From assembly GCA_963853835.1 (NCBI GenBank), contig OY970832.1, forward strand, positions 39,154,063 to 39,218,062: a DNA stretch of 64,000 nt. Reading direction: 5' to 3'. Shown in pieces: positions 60,856 to 64,000 of the stretch. Position 1 is the first letter of the stretch. Each line of letters begins with the position of its first letter. The notes below the pieces were generated by a model, which was not told the DNA's origin, ran no database searches, and saw only the letters and a program-made list of their open reading frames with translations. The DNA comes from Calendula officinalis. Lineage: Eukaryota > Streptophyta > Magnoliopsida > Asterales > Asteraceae. Both the position numbers and the translations under genes were made by a program.

Positions 60856-62628
60856 GTATCCGTTTCACGCCCACGAGTAACAAAAATAGTTGGTTCGATC
60901 GTCACTGCCAAGAACAAGTTCGGCCCGAACTCTTCACTGTTCCCGGCCCGAACTTCATTTTCGGCCCGAACTTCAACCTCGGCCCGAACTTCAACCTCGG
61001 CCCGAACTCCGACCTCGGCCCGAATTTCAACCTCGGCCCGAACATCATCCTCGGCCCGAACACCGAACTTCGGCCCGAACACCACTTCGGCCCGAACATC
61101 CCACTTCGGCCCGAACACCACTTCGGCCCGAAAATCCCTCTTCGGCCCGAACTCTTCAATATCCAAGATGGTGTGACAAAAGGTGCTATACTAAAACATT
61201 CATAACTTTCAGCTCGGGTGTCCGTTTCACGCCCACGAGTAACCAAAATAGCTAGTTCGTTCGTCACTGCCAAGAACAAGTTCGGCCCGAACTCTTCACT
61301 GTTCCCGGCCTGAACTTCATTTTCGGCCCGAACTTCAACATCGGCCTGAACTTCAACCTCGACCCGAACTCCGACCTCGGCCCGAACTCCGACCTCGGCC
61401 CGAACATCATCCTCGGCCCGAACACCGAACTTCGGCCCGAACACCACTTCGGCCCGAACATCCCACTTCGGCCCGAACACCACTTCGGCCCGAACATCCC
61501 TCTTCGGCCCGAAGTCTTCAATATCCAAGATTGTGTGACAAAAGGTGCTATACTAAAACATTCATAACTTTCAGCTCGGGTGTCCGTTTCACGCCCACGA
61601 GTAACCAAAATAGCTGGTTCGTTCGTCACTGCCAAGAACAAGTTCGGCCCGAACTCTTCACTGTTCTCGACCCGAACTTCATTTTCGGCCCGAACTTCAA
61701 CCTCGGCCCGAACTTCAACCTCGGCCCGAACTCCGACCTCGGCCCGAACTTCAACCACGGCCCGAACATCATCCTCGGCCCGAACACCGAACTTCGGCCC
61801 GAACACCACTTCGGCCCGAACATCCCACTTCGGCCCGAACACCACTTCGGCCCGAACATCCCTCTTCGGCCCGAACTCTTCAATATCCAAGATTGTGTGA
61901 CAAAAGGTGCTATACTAAAACATTCATAAATTTCAGCTCGGGTGTCCGTTTCACGCCCACGAGTAACCAAAATAGCTGGTTCGGTCGTCACTGCCAAGAA
62001 CAAGTTCGGCCCGAACTCTTCACTGTTCCCGGCCAGAACTTCATTTTCGGCCCGAACTTCAACCTCGGCCCGAATTTCAACCTCGGCCCGAACACCGAAC
62101 TTCGGCCCGAACACCACTTCGGCCCGAACGCCACTTCGGTCCGAATATCCCACTTCAGCCCGAACACCACTTCGGCCCGAACATCCCTCTTCGGCCCGAA
62201 CTCTTCAATATCCAAGATTGTGTGACAAAAGGTGCTATACTAAAACATTCATAACTTTAAGCTCGGGTGTCCGTTTCACGCCCACGAGTAACCAAAATAG
62301 ATGGTTCGTTCGTCACTGCCATGAACAAGTTCGGCCCGAACTCTTCACTGTTCCCGGCCTGAACTTCATTTTCGGCCCGAACTTCAACATCGGCCCGAAC
62401 TTCAACCTCGGCCCGAACTCCGACCTCGGCCCGAATTTCAACCTCGACCCGAACATCATCCTCTGCCCGAACACCGAACTTCGGCCCGAACACCACTTCG
62501 GCCCGAACATCCCACTTCGGCCCGAACACCACTTCGGCCCGAACATCCCTCTTCGGCCCGAACTCTTCAATATCCAAGATGGTGTGACAAAAGGTGCTAT
62601 ACTAAAACATTCATAACTTTCAGCTCGG
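60856..62628 (+). repeat. 5-mer higher-order repeat, copy 2 (1773 bp)
   Basis: Cores are at 60856, 61218, 61580, 61942 and 62267; intervals are 362, 362, 362, 325 and 362 bp. All five markers of copy 1 recur in order. The fifth monomer is 17 bp shorter than in copy 1 and ends with gatggtgtgac, the ending of the first monomer class, so it looks like a recombinant between the fifth and first monomer types. Confidence 0.95.
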
Positions 62629-64000
62629 GTGTCCGTTTCACGCCCACGAGTAACCAAAATAGCTAGTTCGTTCGTCACTGCCAAGAACAAGTTCGGCCCG
62701 AACTCTTCACTGTTCCCGGCCTGAACTTCATTTTCGGCCCGAACTTCAACATCGGCCTGAACTTCAACCTCGACCCGAACTCCGACCTCGGCCCGAACTC
62801 CGACCTCGGCCCGAACATCATCCTCGGCCCGAACACCGAACTTCGGCCCGAACACCACTTCGGCCCGAACACCACTTCGGCCCGAACATCCCACTTCGGC
62901 CCGAACACCACTTCGGTCCGAACATCCCTCTTCGGCCCGAAGTCTTCAATATCCAAGATTGTGTGACAAAAGGTGCTATACTAAAACATTCATAACTTTC
63001 AGCTCGGGTGTCCGTTTCACGCCCACGAGTAACCAAAATAGCTGGTTCGTTCGTCACTGCCAAGAACAAGTTCGGCCCGAACTCTTCACTGTTCTCGACC
63101 CGAACTTCATTTTCGGCCCGAACTTCAACCTCGGCCCGAACTTCAACCTCGGCCCGAACTCCGACCTCGGCCCGAACTTCAACCACGGCCCGAACATCAT
63201 CCTCGGCCCGAACACCGAACTTCGGCCCGAACACCACTTCGGCCCGAACATCCCACTTCGGCCCGAACACCACTTCGGCCCGAACATCCCTCTTCGGCCC
63301 GAACTCTTCAATATCCAAGATTGTGTGACAAAAGGTGCTATACTAAAACATTCATAAATTTCAGCTCGGGTGTCCGTTTCACGCCCACGAGTAACCAAAA
63401 TAGCTGGTTCGGTCGTCACTGCCAAGAACAAGTTCGGCCCGAACTCTTCACTGTTCCCGGCCAGAACTTCATTTTCGGCCCGAACTTCAACCTCGGCCCG
63501 AATTTCAACCTCGGCCCGAACACCGAACTTCGGCCCGAACACCACTTCGGCCCGAACGCCACTTCGGTCCGAATATCCCACTTCAGCCCGAACACCACTT
63601 CGGCCCGAACATCCCTCTTCGGCCCGAACTCTTCAATATCCAAGATTGTGTGACAAAAGGTGCTATACTAAAACATTCATAACTTTAAGCTCGGGTGTCC
63701 GTTTCACGCCCACGAGTAACCAAAATAGATGGTTCGTTCGTCACTGCCATGAACAAGTTCGGCCCGAACTCTTCACTGTTCCCGGCCTGAACTTCATTTT
63801 CGGCCCGAACTTCAACATCGGCCCGAACTTCAACCTCGGCCCGAACTCCGACCTCGGCCCGAATTTCAACCTCGACCCGAACATCATCCTCTGCCCGAAC
63901 ACCGAACTTCGGCCCGAACACCACTTCGGCCCGAACATCCCACTTCGGCCCGAACACCACTTCGGCCCGAACATCCCTCTTCGGCCCGAACTCTTCAATA
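62629..64000 (+). repeat. 5-mer higher-order repeat, copy 3, first monomer missing, cut by window end
   Basis: Cores are at 62629, 63008, 63370 and 63695; intervals are 379, 362 and 325 bp, and the last monomer is open at the window edge. It begins with the second monomer class (ttcaacatcggcctgaac); the first class is skipped, as expected after the hybrid monomer at 62267. The final visible monomer has the same short tail order as 62267, not the longer one at 60477. The array continues beyond 64000. Confidence 0.93.

Larger units (their letters stand above)
1..64000 (+). repeat. Tandem satellite array, 362 bp consensus monomer, 175 cores
   Basis: The window is a head-to-tail array with no change of orientation. 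Using the start of the motif gtgtccgtttcacgcc (or its variants) as a fixed phase point, I located 175 cores from 142 to 63695. About 50 of the 174 intervals are exactly 362 bp; other common values are 343-345, 361, 379-380 and 396-398, differing by one tail subunit of 17-19 bp. On the consensus monomer I hand-counted about 55% G+C, C about twice as frequent as G on this strand, and 34 CpG. Neither flank of the array is inside the window, so its true size exceeds 64 kb. No gene, transposon or tRNA/rRNA was recognised. A structural chromatin role (centromere, knob, subtelomere) is inference only. Confidence 0.98.

Noticed and set aside
1..64000. CRISPR array (regular short repeats with spacers)
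   Set aside because: The 'repeat' is a 10-mer and the 'spacers' are 7-13 nt, drawn from about eight recurring types in fixed order. There are no cas genes, and the period of interest is 362 bp.
1..64000. Ribosomal intergenic spacer subrepeats
   Set aside because: No 18S, 5.8S, 25S or 5S rRNA sequence or promoter was recognised in 64 kb, and the array is far longer than spacer subrepeat blocks.
1..64000. Telomeric or simple microsatellite DNA
   Set aside because: No TTTAGGG/TTAGGG-type tract was seen; the short repeat is 17-19 bp and embedded in a 362 bp unit.

Overview
The whole 64 kb window is one uninterrupted tandem satellite-DNA array, entered and left inside the repeat. I find no protein-coding or RNA gene. 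I count 175 copies of a conserved core, all on the + strand, spaced most often by exactly 362 bp (about 50 of the 174 intervals). The rest run from 309 to 436 bp, with three special cases (603, 514 and 215 bp). The only sequence unrelated to the satellite is a ~171 bp insert at 14001-14171.

Monomer design: each 362 bp unit joins two unlike parts. The first is a 130 bp non-repetitive, AT-richer core (about 42% G+C). The second is a 232 bp tail (about 63% G+C) made of 13 copies of the decamer cggcccgaac separated by 7-13 nt spacers. Monomer lengths move in steps of 17, 18 or 19 bp because tail subunits are gained or lost. The decamer with its usual flank (ttcgg-c-ccgaa) is a hyphenated palindrome rich in CpG.

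Layout: 1-3305 irregular monomers, one junction without a core; 3306-9231 a 2963 bp 8-mer higher-order repeat (HOR) in two copies; 9232-13765 a 1428 bp 4-mer HOR, its second copy carrying a 146 bp deletion; 13766-14279 the monomer with the foreign insert; 14280-16768 a trimer HOR; 16769-25879 mixed, with an ~1809 bp repeat; 25880-29567 a 2206 bp 6-mer HOR; 29568-31015 a block repeated 21.8 kb away; 31016-35359 twelve monomers of exactly 362 bp including a 724 bp dimer HOR; 36821-44765 an 11-mer HOR of 3973/3972 bp; 45164-50221 a 1445 bp 4-mer HOR, part of which recurs at exactly +7626 bp; 52790-59065 mixed; 59066-64000 a 5-mer HOR (1790 bp) with a hybrid monomer.

Organism: a eukaryotic nuclear genome, most likely a plant. 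The ~360 bp monomer suits the dinucleosomal size class common among plant satellites, and decamer variants look like cytosine deamination in CpG and also CHG contexts. The core motif around 'ataacttt...ctcgggtgtccg' reminds me of plant satellites, from memory and unverified. Species and chromosomal location (centromere, pericentromere, knob or subtelomere) cannot be decided from the sequence. The many open reading frames are by-products of a stop-poor 17-19 bp repeat.
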